A stretch of DNA of 64,000 nt from Pseudarthrobacter sp. L1SW. GTDB lineage: Bacteria > Actinomycetota > Actinomycetes > Actinomycetales > Micrococcaceae. Positions 1 to 8,998 of this stretch are shown one piece after another. Position 1 is the stretch's first letter, and every line of letters starts with the position of its first letter. The notes under the pieces were generated by a model that worked only from the letters and a program-made list of their open reading frames with translations, was not told the origin of the DNA and made no database searches. Made by a program: the position numbers and the translations under genes. The DNA lies in NCBI RefSeq assembly GCF_020809045.1, contig NZ_CP078079.1, forward strand, positions 1,054,001-1,118,000, written 5' to 3'.

Positions 1-2880
1 TTTGGCTCCCGCCACGATAGCAACGTGCCCAAGCTGGCCTACTCTATCCGCTCTATAGACGAGTTCGAACAGTGCCCGACCGAGTTCGAAGCTCACCTTA
101 CGATCTTTGTGGATGCCTTCTCGGGCGAGGAACACGAGACCGGACCGGTCCAGCACATAGCTCACGCCCCTGCATACGGGCTGATCCAGCAAGCGTTCAC
201 AGCCTTCGACGTTGGAGATGACGGGGCCAGCGTCACCTGGCGAAAGAGCCCGGTTTTCGCCCGACCCGCTGCCACGGAAAGCGCTCTGAGCGACCTGCTC
301 GCTGACCTGCCGCACACGCTCGCCCGTGCCGCAGCCAGCGTCGCCACTGATGGCACTGGGACCGGGCACGTGCCCACTGCCACCCTCAACCTCGACGGTC
401 AACAGCGGTCCCTGTTGCATCAGGCTCACGACGTCAGTGACTGGGTGGTCATCATAGACCGGACGCTCGGATTGGAGTACTTCGACCGCACGGCGCAGGG
501 CGGAGGCCGCAACGACTTTGTTATTGATTACGTCGCCGGCAGCGTCGGTCTCGGCCGCCAGGTTTTGGTCAGCTCGCGCAAAGTCGAGGAACTTCGTGGT
601 CTATTGGCACCTGTTATTGTCGATCATGGTATCGCCGTCGACGACCGGCACCTGCAGACTTTCTTCGAGCAACTTCGGCTGCTATCGGGCAGTCTCGCCT
701 TCAAGCTCTCCTCAGCTGCCCGCAACCAGCGAGCCGAGGTGCTGGGACTTGCTCTCGCGAGGCTCTACCTCGACGGCCAGCAGGCCCTGGGTGACCAAAT
801 TGTTATTCCCCTCGATGCCCACCAAGACCTTTACGCGGAGACCCGACGTCGAACGGGGGCAGAGAAATCGCTACGACGCACGGACTTAGCGCTATTCTCC
901 TTCGACGCCGTTGCGAGAACCATCACCTGCCGTCTGGTCGAGGTCAAAGCCTATTCAAGGATCCGCAACGTCACCGACCACGAGGGGTTGCAGCGATCAA
1001 TTATCGAACAGGTTGAGACCTCACAGAGCGTCCTGGCTAGCCAATTCGACCCAAACGCTGCCGACCCCGATCGAGTCGACCGAGCGGTGAAAAACGTTGA
1101 GCTCGCTGCGCTGTTGCGGTTCTACCTCGAGCGCTCCGAGCGATACAAGATGGTTCGGCGTTCCGTGAGCACGCATGCTCGTCGATTACTTGAGACACTT
1201 GACGACGGATTTAGACTACGCTTTGACCGGATCGGCCTCATATTCGAGCTGTCAGGGGAGAGTAGTGCTCCGGTGATCGTCGACGGTGTGGAGTTCCACC
1301 ACATTGGGCGGAGCGAGATCGACGAGCTCCTCTCCGCCGTGCCGACCGAGCTCGACCTGCCCCGCGACGTTACCGAACCCTACTCTGTTGTGCTCCCGGA
1401 TCTTACGCGTTCTCTTCGTGAAGACGCTGCCTTCCGTGCCCCAACGCTGGATGTACTCGAAGACGAGCCGCAGGAAGCTGAATCCGTCTGGGACTCTACA
1501 GTGGTTGCGTCTCCTGGTGAGTTAGATCCAAAAGCAGCTGCCCCTGCCGTTCCCGGGGACGTTTACTCACCGCCACCCAGTGGCCTGTCCGGTGAGGCAG
1601 TCGAAGGCTCGACACATGTCCCTGTCGATCGTGAGGGCCTTTCTGCTCTCGAAAACCTGTTGGCTGCTTCCTCGTCGCCCGTCAACCCGCCGGTGCTGCT
1701 GGGCGTTACGGATAAGACTCCGCAATGGGCAATGCTTGGTGAGGCAGCGGGCGGCCGAAAGACAGGCATCGATCTAGATGAGACCCACACCATCAGCCTT
1801 TTCGGTGTTCAAGGCGGGGGCAAGAGTTATACTCTCGGATCCCTTATCGAAGCTGCAATCCTGCCTGCTCCCGGTGTGAATGAACTGCCGCACCCACTGG
1901 CTTCTGTCGTTTTCCACTACAGCCGAACACAGGATTACGCGCCCGAGTTTACCTCGATGAAGTACGCGAACGATGTCGAAGGCCAGATCGCGTTACTTCG
2001 TGATCGTTACGGCGCTGAGCCCGCTGCACTGGAGGACGTGCTGGTACTGGTCCCGCGGGACCAGCTCGAGGATCGTCGTGAGGAGTTCCCGGATCTGGAC
2101 GTTCAGCCGCTTTTGTTCGCATCCTCTGAACTGCAAGCCTCGCACTGGCGCTTTCTGCTGGGTGCTGTGGGCAATCAGGCGATGTACATTCGTCAGCTCA
2201 TGCAGGTACTCAAGGCCAACCGCAACACCCTGAGCTTGACGACCGTGAGGCAGGGTGTTGAGTCCTCCAATATGGCGGATAACCTTAAAGACCTTGCCCG
2301 GCAGCGGCTGGACCTTGCAGCAGATTATATCGACGACTCCGTGCGGATTTCAGACTATTTGCGACCAGGACGGCTGATCGTCGTGGATCTCCGTGATGAA
2401 TTTATAGAGAAAGATGAAAGTCTTGGCCTCTTCGTCGTCCTCATGCAGCTCTTCTCGGAGGCCAAGGCTGACGGCAAGCACTTCAATAAACTAGTGGTGT
2501 TTGACGAGGCGCATAAATACATTGATAGCCCCGAGCTGGTCGATGTGCTCGTGGAGTCCGTTCGCGAGATGCGCCATAAGGGTATGAGTATCCTGGTTGC
2601 CAGCCAAGACCCGCCTTCTGTGCCCGTATCGCTCATCGAGCTTTCGGACGTGGTCGTGCTTCACAAGATGACGTCACCGGCGTGGCTCAAGCACATCCAG
2701 AAGGCCAATGCAGCACTCAACAGCCTTCGACCCGAAAGCCTAGCCCACCTCCAGCCAGGGGAAGCGTATGTCTGGGCAGGTAAGGCCGTGGACCTCGCCT
2801 TTACCCGTAATGCGGTGAGGGTTACTTTGCGTCCAAGGGTGACGCGGCACGGCGGCGGTACCAAGACGGCCTCACAGTAG
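1..2880 (+). CDS. HerA/FtsK-like ATPase with embedded PD-(D/E)xK-like nuclease motif (5' end outside window)
   Basis: The frame is open to the left edge, so the GTG at 25 may be internal; numbering here counts from it (951 residues). Two parts are visible. Around residues 239-308 a helix containing Glu is followed by Asp287 and the triplet Glu306-Val-Lys308, the spacing of a PD-(D/E)xK nuclease core. The C-terminal half is a P-loop ATPase: Walker A GVQGGGKS (594-601, Lys600) and Walker B LVVFDEAH (823-830, Asp827/Glu828), followed by an REMRHKG segment and a SQDP sensor-like motif, as in HerA/VirB4-type translocases. Nuclease plus HerA ATPase is seen in DNA-modification-dependent restriction proteins such as DptH and in related defence ATPases; a DNA-processing defence role is inferred. 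No partner gene is visible on the left. The ATPase fold is secure; the system is not identified. Confidence 0.75.
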   Translation, partial: FGSRHDSNVPKLAYSIRSIDEFEQCPTEFEAHLTIFVDAFSGEEHETGPVQHIAHAPAYGLIQQAFTAFDVGDDGASVTWRKSPVFARPAATESALSDLLADLPHTLARAAASVATDGTGTGHVPTATLNLDGQQRSLLHQAHDVSDWVVIIDRTLGLEYFDRTAQGGGRNDFVIDYVAGSVGLGRQVLVSSRKVEELRGLLAPVIVDHGIAVDDRHLQTFFEQLRLLSGSLAFKLSSAARNQRAEVLGLALARLYLDGQQALGDQIVIPLDAHQDLYAETRRRTGAEKSLRRTDLALFSFDAVARTITCRLVEVKAYSRIRNVTDHEGLQRSIIEQVETSQSVLASQFDPNAADPDRVDRAVKNVELAALLRFYLERSERYKMVRRSVSTHARRLLETLDDGFRLRFDRIGLIFELSGESSAPVIVDGVEFHHIGRSEIDELLSAVPTELDLPRDVTEPYSVVLPDLTRSLREDAAFRAPTLDVLEDEPQEAESVWDSTVVASPGELDPKAAAPAVPGDVYSPPPSGLSGEAVEGSTHVPVDREGLSALENLLAASSSPVNPPVLLGVTDKTPQWAMLGEAAGGRKTGIDLDETHTISLFGVQGGGKSYTLGSLIEAAILPAPGVNELPHPLASVVFHYSRTQDYAPEFTSMKYANDVEGQIALLRDRYGAEPAALEDVLVLVPRDQLEDRREEFPDLDVQPLLFASSELQASHWRFLLGAVGNQAMYIRQLMQVLKANRNTLSLTTVRQGVESSNMADNLKDLARQRLDLAADYIDDSVRISDYLRPGRLIVVDLRDEFIEKDESLGLFVVLMQLFSEAKADGKHFNKLVVFDEAHKYIDSPELVDVLVESVREMRHKGMSILVASQDPPSVPVSLIELSDVVVLHKMTSPAWLKHIQKANAALNSLRPESLAHLQPGEAYVWAGKAVDLAFTRNAVRVTLRPRVTRHGGGTKTASQ

Positions 2881-3014
2881 TGATTGCAGTTGTGACCAAC
2901 TTGATCCTTGCTGAGGAGAAGGACATATCCAGCGCAGGGGTGACGTAGGTGCCCGAATAGTGGTTTCCCCGTACGCATCTTGTGCCCTACCTCCGTTACC
3001 AACGGCAAGGCAAA

Positions 3015-3385
3015 TTACCTGGCTGTGGGGAGGGCCCTGGCCTCCACGAGTTGTAGGGTGAACACCCACAGCGGGATGTCCTCGCCAGGCACGTACCAGT
3101 CCCGTTCCGGCGTGCGGCGGAAGCCCAGCGACTGATAAAGCCGGTGAACCATTTCCATGAAGGTTTGCACTCGTAATGCGAACGTCAGCGTCACCGCCGC
3201 CATCACTGCTCCGGTGGTCTCCGCCGCCCAGACCTGTGCGTGCTCCGCGCCGTGCTCCACGTCATCCCGGACGCTCACGTATGGATGGTCGGCGGCGAAG
3301 TAGCCTGCCCGGAGGTAGGCGTCGCGGGTAAAGCGCCGGGCTTAGGGAAGTTCGCCGGCACTGCCCGCCGGAAGATAACAGTCAT
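3015..3385 (-). pseudogene. Decayed GNAT acetyltransferase (partial copy of the 8.5-kb gene)
   Basis: The minus strand reads TVIFRRAV, then after a frame change an RRFTRDAYLRAG-like segment, then DDVEHGAEHAQVWAAET and a C-terminus SLGFRRTPERDWYVPGED. All match the intact acetyltransferase at 8471-8998. About 55 residues, including the acetyl-CoA-binding QGGGVGRA loop, are deleted, and the N-terminal part is out of frame. It follows the remnant of the ribokinase gene in the same order as in the intact locus. It is non-functional. Confidence 0.8.
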
Positions 3386-3726
3386 GATGAAGCGTCCGAG
3401 CAGCAGCGGTCCGCTCCACATAATGGCCAGCTGAGCCAGATCCGGGTGAGAGGACGGATCGCCCACAGCATCGGTGCCCACGGCCTTCGCCACGGCAATG
3501 CCCGGGTATAGTCCAGCCCGCTCCGCAGTGCCAGGTCCAGGGCGGCGCCGAACGCGTCGCCGGCACCCACGGTGTTCGCCTCTGCCACCTCTACGGAGGG
3601 TGCCTTGGCCACCTGCCGACCGTACTTGGACATCGCCGAGCCGTCCCCGCCGTACGTCACGACCACCCGTTTGGCTGACGCCAGTGCCCTAATCAGGGCA
3701 TACTCGTTCTCGTTGACGAACACCAG
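3386..3726 (-). pseudogene. Decayed ribokinase fragment (3' half)
   Basis: The reading from about 3726 (FVNENEYALIRALASAK, then NTVGAGDAFGAALDLAL) matches the C-terminal half of the intact ribokinase at 8995-9864, including the second PfkB signature. The N-terminal half is missing, and the frame is lost after the TRAL segment; the continuation AVGDPSSHPDLAQL is found in another frame. Together with the GNAT remnant it forms a truncated duplicate of the rbsK-GNAT pair on the far side of the CHAT/DUF6338 cassette. Confidence 0.8.
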
Positions 3727-3938
3727 GCCGCAGGGAATCCTACTGTTCTCCCGCCGGTGGGTGTCCCAGGATCGGCACAGTACTTGGACAACTTTCGCCT
3801 TCCGCGGCTGGCTGAAACGAGGCATCCTCATGGTGGCGGGAAGCGAGTTCGGACGGGCTTAGGTGTGGCCGCTCCGTTCCCGGCACTGTTGTCTACGGCC
3901 CCTGAGAACGGCCTCCACTCTTCTGCCTTGGCAGCGAT

Positions 3939-4121
3939 CTAGGGCTGTTCCCTAATCGCCTTGTTGACAGGAGGGCTCCGGCGCCCGTTCTCATTCGATG
4001 ACGCCCGCTTCAATATGTTGATCTCTTGCTCACTGAGTACGCCTCCGTCCCTTGACGACGCAAGTTTGGCCCGTTCATCCGATAGTCCACGAGTCGTTGG
4101 AATGGAGCCACCATTCGCTGC
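3939..4121 (-). pseudogene. Possible SHOCT-domain C-terminal fragment
   Basis: This 60-codon open stretch has no usable start codon. It contains DERAKLASSRDGGVLSEQEI, which resembles the short C-terminal (SHOCT) domain consensus (Lys-Leu, Asp-x-Gly-x-Leu-Ser-x-x-Glu-Phe). Ile replaces the usual Phe. The rest of the host protein is not recognisable, so I read it as a relic. Apart from this fragment I see nothing in 3727-4206. Confidence 0.35.
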
Positions 4122-4206
4122 TCAACGCCCTAGCTGAACAAGAGCCAAGCACTTGATATACCGATGAATATCCTCGTCACTACCTTCCCTTGCGCTACCA
4201 TGTCCT

Positions 4207-4395
4207 GTGACCGAAAATAAAGATGCTTCCTCGCAACTTCCGCTGACGCAAGTAAGTGAGACTCTCACCGCATCTGCAAGTAGGGGCACGCATGTCATGC
4301 CAGTGAGTTTGTTGCCGGAGGGCTTTGTTCCGCCCTCTGCGGCACTTAAGCCTGCAGAGCAAGTGGCAAATCAAACCACTAAGCCAAAGAACTAG
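4207..4395 (+). CDS. Small hydrophilic protein upstream of DUF6338 gene (uncertain)
   Basis: A 62-residue frame with a GTG start and no convincing ribosome binding site. It is polar, without cysteines or a membrane segment. Its stop lies two bases before the TTG start of the next gene, which would allow translational coupling. I recognise no family. It could be a real short partner of the membrane protein or a chance frame. Confidence 0.35.
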   Translation: MTENKDASSQLPLTQVSETLTASASRGTHVMPVSLLPEGFVPPSAALKPAEQVANQTTKPKN

Positions 4396-4397
4396 GG

Positions 4398-5063
4398 TTG
4401 TTGCCAGGTAGCCTGTGGGCTTCTCTTGCACTGCTTGCCCTAGTTCCTGGTTGGATATTTTTGATCCGACGCGAAAAGTATCTTCGCGGAGCTTCGCGCA
4501 GTGGCTTAGGGGAGCTTCTGCAGGTTTCCGCCGTAGGGGTCGGCCTCACGGGAGCGGCGCTGTTACTGTGGGCGTTGTTTGCCGAGCTTCTGGCCCCTTT
4601 CGGCTTCGTAAGCTTGGATGAATTGGCTCGGTTAGGTGGCGCTTATATGGCTTCACACCCCCGGCACGTCATATCTACATTTGCTCTTGTTCTGGGCGGA
4701 GCGTGCGGCCTGGCCTGGGGGCTCACCAGGCTTGCTTACCGGTCACTTCACGATGCCTATAAGCCAGGTTCGCCATGGGAACAGGCTTTCACCGGCGTAG
4801 CAAAAGATGCTACCCTCTGGCTGGGAATCGCCATGAAAGAGGGACCCTTGGTGGAAGGAGTTCTCCACAGCTTCGATATAGGAGAAGCCAGTGAGGGAAA
4901 TCGCGATATCGTACTTTCGCGGCCCATATACGTCACTGAGAAGGAAAACCGCAGTCTTACAAGTCTTGACCGTTTAGTGGTCTCGTCCGATGAAATTCAA
5001 TATCTGAGTGTGGTCCACGTTGCAGCGAGCGAGGCGACGAAAGGGACAGCAGGAAAAGCCTGA
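4398..5063 (+). CDS. DUF6338-type membrane protein
   Basis: 221 residues with a TTG start. The N-terminus is a hydrophobic segment (LALLALVPGWIFLI) followed by basic residues (RREKY). Two more membrane segments follow, near residues 40-65 and 90-112. The cytoplasmic C-terminal part contains WLGIAMKEGPLVEGVLHSF, then DIVLSRPIYV and a DRLVVSSDEIQYLSV ending, the pattern I associate with DUF6338 proteins. Function is unknown. It is convergent with the CHAT gene, with a terminator hairpin between them, and GC is lower than in the flanking metabolic genes. A role as membrane partner in a defence-like module is only inferred. Confidence 0.6.
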   Translation: MLPGSLWASLALLALVPGWIFLIRREKYLRGASRSGLGELLQVSAVGVGLTGAALLLWALFAELLAPFGFVSLDELARLGGAYMASHPRHVISTFALVLGGACGLAWGLTRLAYRSLHDAYKPGSPWEQAFTGVAKDATLWLGIAMKEGPLVEGVLHSFDIGEASEGNRDIVLSRPIYVTEKENRSLTSLDRLVVSSDEIQYLSVVHVAASEATKGTAGKA

Positions 5064-5150
5064 AATCTCTAAGCCGGTGCTTGTTATCATGGTCTCGCGC
5101 GAGTTCGCGCGCTGCCAAGGTATGAGGCTATTTTTCGCCCTGCCTGCGGC

Positions 5151-5170
5151 AAGTCCCCGAAGGGACTTTT
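5151..5170. terminator. Hairpin between convergent DUF6338 and CHAT genes
   Basis: AAGTCCC and GGGACTT form a 7-bp stem with a CGAA loop, followed by TT on the plus strand. The position between two convergent stops suits a terminator for the DUF6338 transcript. Confidence 0.6.
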
Positions 5171-5281
5171 CGTGGCCGGCGGGTCTCACTTCGTAAAGGC
5201 CCATTAGATTTATCGGCAGACGGAGAGCGGTGCAGAGATACTGCTGTGAGCAGGCAGGTGGGTATCTTAGTGCCCAACTAT

Positions 5282-7747
5282 TCACGCCCAATGACGTCCA
5301 GACAGTCGAAAGAGCCGCCAGTCTTCTGGCGCGACCTTCATAGCTTGGCCTAAGTCTTCCTGCCAACGCGGCCAGTCAACTCGTAGTTCCTCTTCGTATG
5401 CGTGCCAGGACTCGTCGAAGCAGCCCTGGCTTACCGCAGCCCTAGCTGTTAGAAAGGCTTCCCAGACGCTTTGCTCATTCCGCAGTGCGGCATGAAAGAC
5501 GAATGCAAACAGGCCAGCGATCACGTCGTTAATGGGGGCAGAGGTTGAGACTACCGTCTGAGCGCCAGCTTCGATGAAAGCCACGTCCATGGGCACGTTA
5601 TCGACCAGTTGGCTTGGTCCATAATCTGCCCTACCCGTCGAACAAGCAGAAAGAAAAACTACCGTCGTCCTGGTGCAGTCCGCCTCAAGGAGCACTTCTG
5701 ATGCCGACAGATAGTCATTGGGATGTGGACCCAAATCCATTCCTACCTGAAAAGATGATGAGCCGGAGTACCCATGACCCGCAAAGTGGACGATAGCGGG
5801 CAGCGGCGCGTTCAAGATAACTTCCCTAGGTTTAGATGAGTAGAGTTTGGCCACGATGGATAGCTCGAGCTCTACTTTAGGAAGATATCTATCACCCTTA
5901 TCTGCGTAGCCGGCGACTAGTACATCTTGATTGTCCTTTTTATCGCTCTTCGGCGAAAGGCTTGAGAGGCTGTGTGTGTAGCTTACTTCCGAAAAACCCA
6001 TCGCCAACATCGCATCGTGCAGGGGTATGTTATATGCATCCGGTCCGGGATTAATCACGAGTTTATCTATTCCGCTGCTCGCAAGTCCGCTTAGGGAACT
6101 CAGCCCGTCACGGTAATAGTTGCTGCATTGGGCGATATCATCGAAATGAACATCTGTATCAATGTCACCAGAGAAATCCAAGGGGTAACAATGAGTCTGG
6201 CTGTCGTTGTCCACGTAGGCAACTAAGGCGTTGAGAAATCCGTTCATTTGGAAGAACTGCACATAAGCCCTCCCGTCTCCTAGATTGCTCAGGTCGAGCT
6301 CCCGAGAAGATCCTCGCTCAAGTCGGGTGAGTGAGACCCGCAGAAGTTCATAGGCCTCAGTCAGAGTAGACAACCCGAGGGCAACTCCGTGTCGGACATC
6401 AAGTGATAGTTCGTGCATCACACGAAGGAACTTAAGATAGCCGCTTGTGATGGGCGAGTTTGGCGCTTCTGCTCTTTCTCGTTGCAGGAACTTCAAATTT
6501 TCAAAAAGGTTCTTCTCGATCAAGCTCATTTCGTCTAAATAGTGCAATGTAGTTTTCGGAACAAGGGCCTTGACTGTTGACTGGTTGGATTCGAGGTATC
6601 CTTGAATTACGGCTCTGGCCTTGTTTATCAACTCGAAAGGGAGGCGGCTTCCGAAAGCAAAGCAGTACTCAATACCAAATAGGAGATTTAATCGATAGAC
6701 GTCAATACGTACAATGCCGATTGCAAGTAAAGCCTGCAGCCAATAGAGGCTAACGGTGTCTGACATGTCGTATCTATAACTAATGTGGGCCTTCTCGCCC
6801 CGATCGCCGAGTTGGAAAGCAAAGCCGATGGTGAGAATATTCTCATTTTCCTCTCTTAGGAAAAACGCGAGAGACGAAGACTCCTCATAGATTCCATTCA
6901 ACTCCTCGTTTGACTCGACGGTGATAAACCATCCAGGCACAAATCCACTTGTTGAATGACTGAAGCGTGCACCTCTGTTGCGCACAGAGTCGATAACCCA
7001 GTCCGGAACACCTCCAGGCCCGGGGCGCGGCCACCCGCCGGGCTGGCTCAAATAAACGTGATGGTACTGACTTGCAAGCGCAAGCGCTTCATCTTTCCAC
7101 AGGTCTATATCGTTGTCGGGATAGCAACCTAGTAGCTCCAAAGGCGAAAAAATCGCATAGGCTGCTTCAGGATTGGTCTGAGCGAGGCTAAGCACTGCGT
7201 TGAGATGGCTCTCGGCGTAGTCCAGTCCAAAATCTAGATTCTGCGGCAAGGACAAGGAGTTTTCTAAAGCGTCGGGGTGTTCACTGAAGTATGTGAGCAC
7301 GCCGTGGTCTATGTGTTCTGGATCCAAATTGGCGGTTGTTTGCTTCCTCATCCATATACCAAGCGGAGATGCATAGAACTCTAAGAGGAGCTCGGTTCTA
7401 GCCTGCTCAAGATCACGACCAAGGCGGAGCAAAGTCAACCAGGAAGACTCTAAAAGGCTGCTGATACGAGGGTCGAAACCTGAATCGCGCCATTGTGAAA
7501 TCACGCTTGTGCAAAGTTCAGGCTCTAGGTAGCCTCGGATTTGGATGTCCCCGTCATCGACGCCGTGGATATGACTCAGTCCTATGTGGATCACCGATAA
7601 TGCTTTTTCGACGGCGGTGAAATCTGACAGTCCCGAGATACTATACGTTTCCACGTCATCGAGGCGGGTTGAGAATAGCTTTTTGGCGACCCATACAAGC
7701 CACTGCGTTCGTGCGGCGCTTAGTTGCTCGATGTTAGTGAACGACAA
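5282..7747 (-). CDS. CHAT-domain (caspase-like) peptidase protein
   Basis: 821 residues with a TTG start, preceded by GAGG at good spacing. The C-terminal ~200 residues carry both CHAT catalytic motifs: VHFAGHGY (catalytic His658) and VVFLSACSTGRADYG (catalytic Cys702), followed by the usual AGAQTVVST segment. The first ~560 residues are mainly helical-looking with no domain I can name, and there is no signal peptide or membrane segment. CHAT peptidases (separase/caspase clan CD) often act as triggered effectors in bacterial defence, for example Craspase-type and ATPase-coupled systems. That role is plausible here but not shown. The gene is visibly more AT-rich than the metabolic genes around it, which suggests horizontal acquisition. 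Confidence 0.85.
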   Translation of the reverse strand: MSFTNIEQLSAARTQWLVWVAKKLFSTRLDDVETYSISGLSDFTAVEKALSVIHIGLSHIHGVDDGDIQIRGYLEPELCTSVISQWRDSGFDPRISSLLESSWLTLLRLGRDLEQARTELLLEFYASPLGIWMRKQTTANLDPEHIDHGVLTYFSEHPDALENSLSLPQNLDFGLDYAESHLNAVLSLAQTNPEAAYAIFSPLELLGCYPDNDIDLWKDEALALASQYHHVYLSQPGGWPRPGPGGVPDWVIDSVRNRGARFSHSTSGFVPGWFITVESNEELNGIYEESSSLAFFLREENENILTIGFAFQLGDRGEKAHISYRYDMSDTVSLYWLQALLAIGIVRIDVYRLNLLFGIEYCFAFGSRLPFELINKARAVIQGYLESNQSTVKALVPKTTLHYLDEMSLIEKNLFENLKFLQRERAEAPNSPITSGYLKFLRVMHELSLDVRHGVALGLSTLTEAYELLRVSLTRLERGSSRELDLSNLGDGRAYVQFFQMNGFLNALVAYVDNDSQTHCYPLDFSGDIDTDVHFDDIAQCSNYYRDGLSSLSGLASSGIDKLVINPGPDAYNIPLHDAMLAMGFSEVSYTHSLSSLSPKSDKKDNQDVLVAGYADKGDRYLPKVELELSIVAKLYSSKPREVILNAPLPAIVHFAGHGYSGSSSFQVGMDLGPHPNDYLSASEVLLEADCTRTTVVFLSACSTGRADYGPSQLVDNVPMDVAFIEAGAQTVVSTSAPINDVIAGLFAFVFHAALRNEQSVWEAFLTARAAVSQGCFDESWHAYEEELRVDWPRWQEDLGQAMKVAPEDWRLFRLSGRHWA

Positions 7748-7879
7748 TAGTCCTCGCGAAGAAAGGAGTTAGGGGTTACGCAATTGGTGCCGTGGTTCAA
7801 CAGGGTCTTCCTCACAGCTTAGCTCTCCATTCTGCGGAGGGCTTTCGCTCCTCATAGAAGTAAGCTTACCCACCGTGAC

Positions 7880-8421
7880 TTAGCCGGAAACCGCTGCCAC
7901 CCTAACCTGTACCGCGTCCCTGAACTTTTGTACCTGCTCCAGCGCCGCCTCGGCCAGCGGCTCCACAAAACTCTGCGAAACCCCGCGGAGCCGGCCGCCC
8001 AGGCAGTCCACTTCGATGCCCTCCGAATCGCCCAACTCCTGCAGCGTATTGACCCCGGCGTTGTCACGGACAACGGACCGAACCCGCGCGGTTCGTGGGC
8101 CAGGGCAGCCGCGGTGGAGCCGGCGTCGAGCAGGATGTTCTCCCCGGGCTGGACCAGGGACGCCGCCAAGCGGCGATCGCGCGCTTCTGCTCGAACGCCT
8201 CGCCGGTACGCTGCCGCAGCGAACGCCTCAGGGTGAGCGCGCAGCCCCATGGCCCCGCCGTAGGTGCGGGCAAGCCGGCCCTGGCCGTTCAGCAGCACCA
8301 GGTCGCGGCGGATGGTGGACGAGGTCACCTCGAACCGGGCCGAAAGCTCCTCCACGGAGGCCAGACCGGTGGTCACTGCAAGGTTATAGATCTCCACGCG
8401 CCGCGCGTTTGCGCTGAGCAT
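7880..8421 (-). pseudogene. DeoR-family regulator, frameshifted and internally deleted
   Basis: The N-terminal helix-turn-helix (ASVEELSARFEVTSSTIRRD) is intact and nearly identical to the DeoR gene at 34908-35690. After LRAHPEA the frame is lost and later regained (SLRQRTGEAFEQK is found in another frame). It is lost again after the VTTPG segment. In the restored frame, SQSFVEPLAEAALE joins directly to QVQKFRDA, so about 85 residues of the sugar-phosphate-sensing domain present in the paralogue are missing. Start chosen at the ATG after AAGGAGACCGGGA. It lies downstream of rbsK-GNAT and presumably once regulated them. Confidence 0.85.
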
Positions 8422-8470
8422 TCCCGGTCTCCTTCCCACAGGGGTGGTAACCCGCTGGTTCGAATGGGGT

Positions 8471-8998
8471 TCAAAATGCTAAGCCAGCCAGCTCCAGTCG
8501 GAACACCCAGAGCAGCACGTCCTCGCCGGGCACGTACCAGTCCCGCTCCGGCACCCTACGGAAGCCCAGCGACTCATAGAGGCGATGCGCCCGTTCCATG
8601 AACGTGGCGCTGGTGATGCTGATTGCCTCGATGCCTGGCAGCTGCCGGGCGTGCTCCACGATCTCCCGCACCACGGCCCGGCCCACCCCGCCGCCCTGGT
8701 GTGCCGGGTCCACGGCCAGCATCCGGAACTCCAGCTCCCCGTCTTTGGCGATCTCGCTGTACGGCTGGTCGGGGAACGACAGGGTCACTGCCGCGACCAC
8801 CTTCCCGGCAGTTTCCGCCACCCATACCTGGGCATGCTCGGCGCGGTGCTCCACATCCTCCAGCACGCTCATGTAGGGGTGGTCGGCGGCGAAGTGGCCC
8901 GCCCGGAGGTAGGCGTCGCGGGTGATGCGCCGGACCTCCGAAAAGTCCGCAGCCACCGCGCGCCGGAAGGTAACAGTCACTGGCGAGGCGACACTCAC
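8471..8998 (-). CDS. GNAT-family N-acetyltransferase
   Basis: 175 residues. The GNAT core is visible: MLAVDPAHQGGGVGRAVVREIVEHAR (V/I-x-x-x-x-Q/R-x-x-G-x-G/A acetyl-CoA loop, about residues 95-120), followed by the conserved C-terminal YESLGFRRVPERDW segment. The GTG start overlaps the ribokinase stop (GTGA), so the two are translationally coupled. The acetyl acceptor is unknown. Its pairing with ribokinase is preserved in the decayed copy at 3.0-3.7 kb, which suggests the two genes moved or were duplicated together. Confidence 0.85.
   Translation of the reverse strand: MSVASPVTVTFRRAVAADFSEVRRITRDAYLRAGHFAADHPYMSVLEDVEHRAEHAQVWVAETAGKVVAAVTLSFPDQPYSEIAKDGELEFRMLAVDPAHQGGGVGRAVVREIVEHARQLPGIEAISITSATFMERAHRLYESLGFRRVPERDWYVPGEDVLLWVFRLELAGLAF

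Noticed and set aside
4207..5063. 62-codon frame and DUF6338 gene considered as one frameshifted gene
   Set aside because: The DUF6338 protein already begins with its usual first membrane segment, so no missing N-terminus needs explaining.
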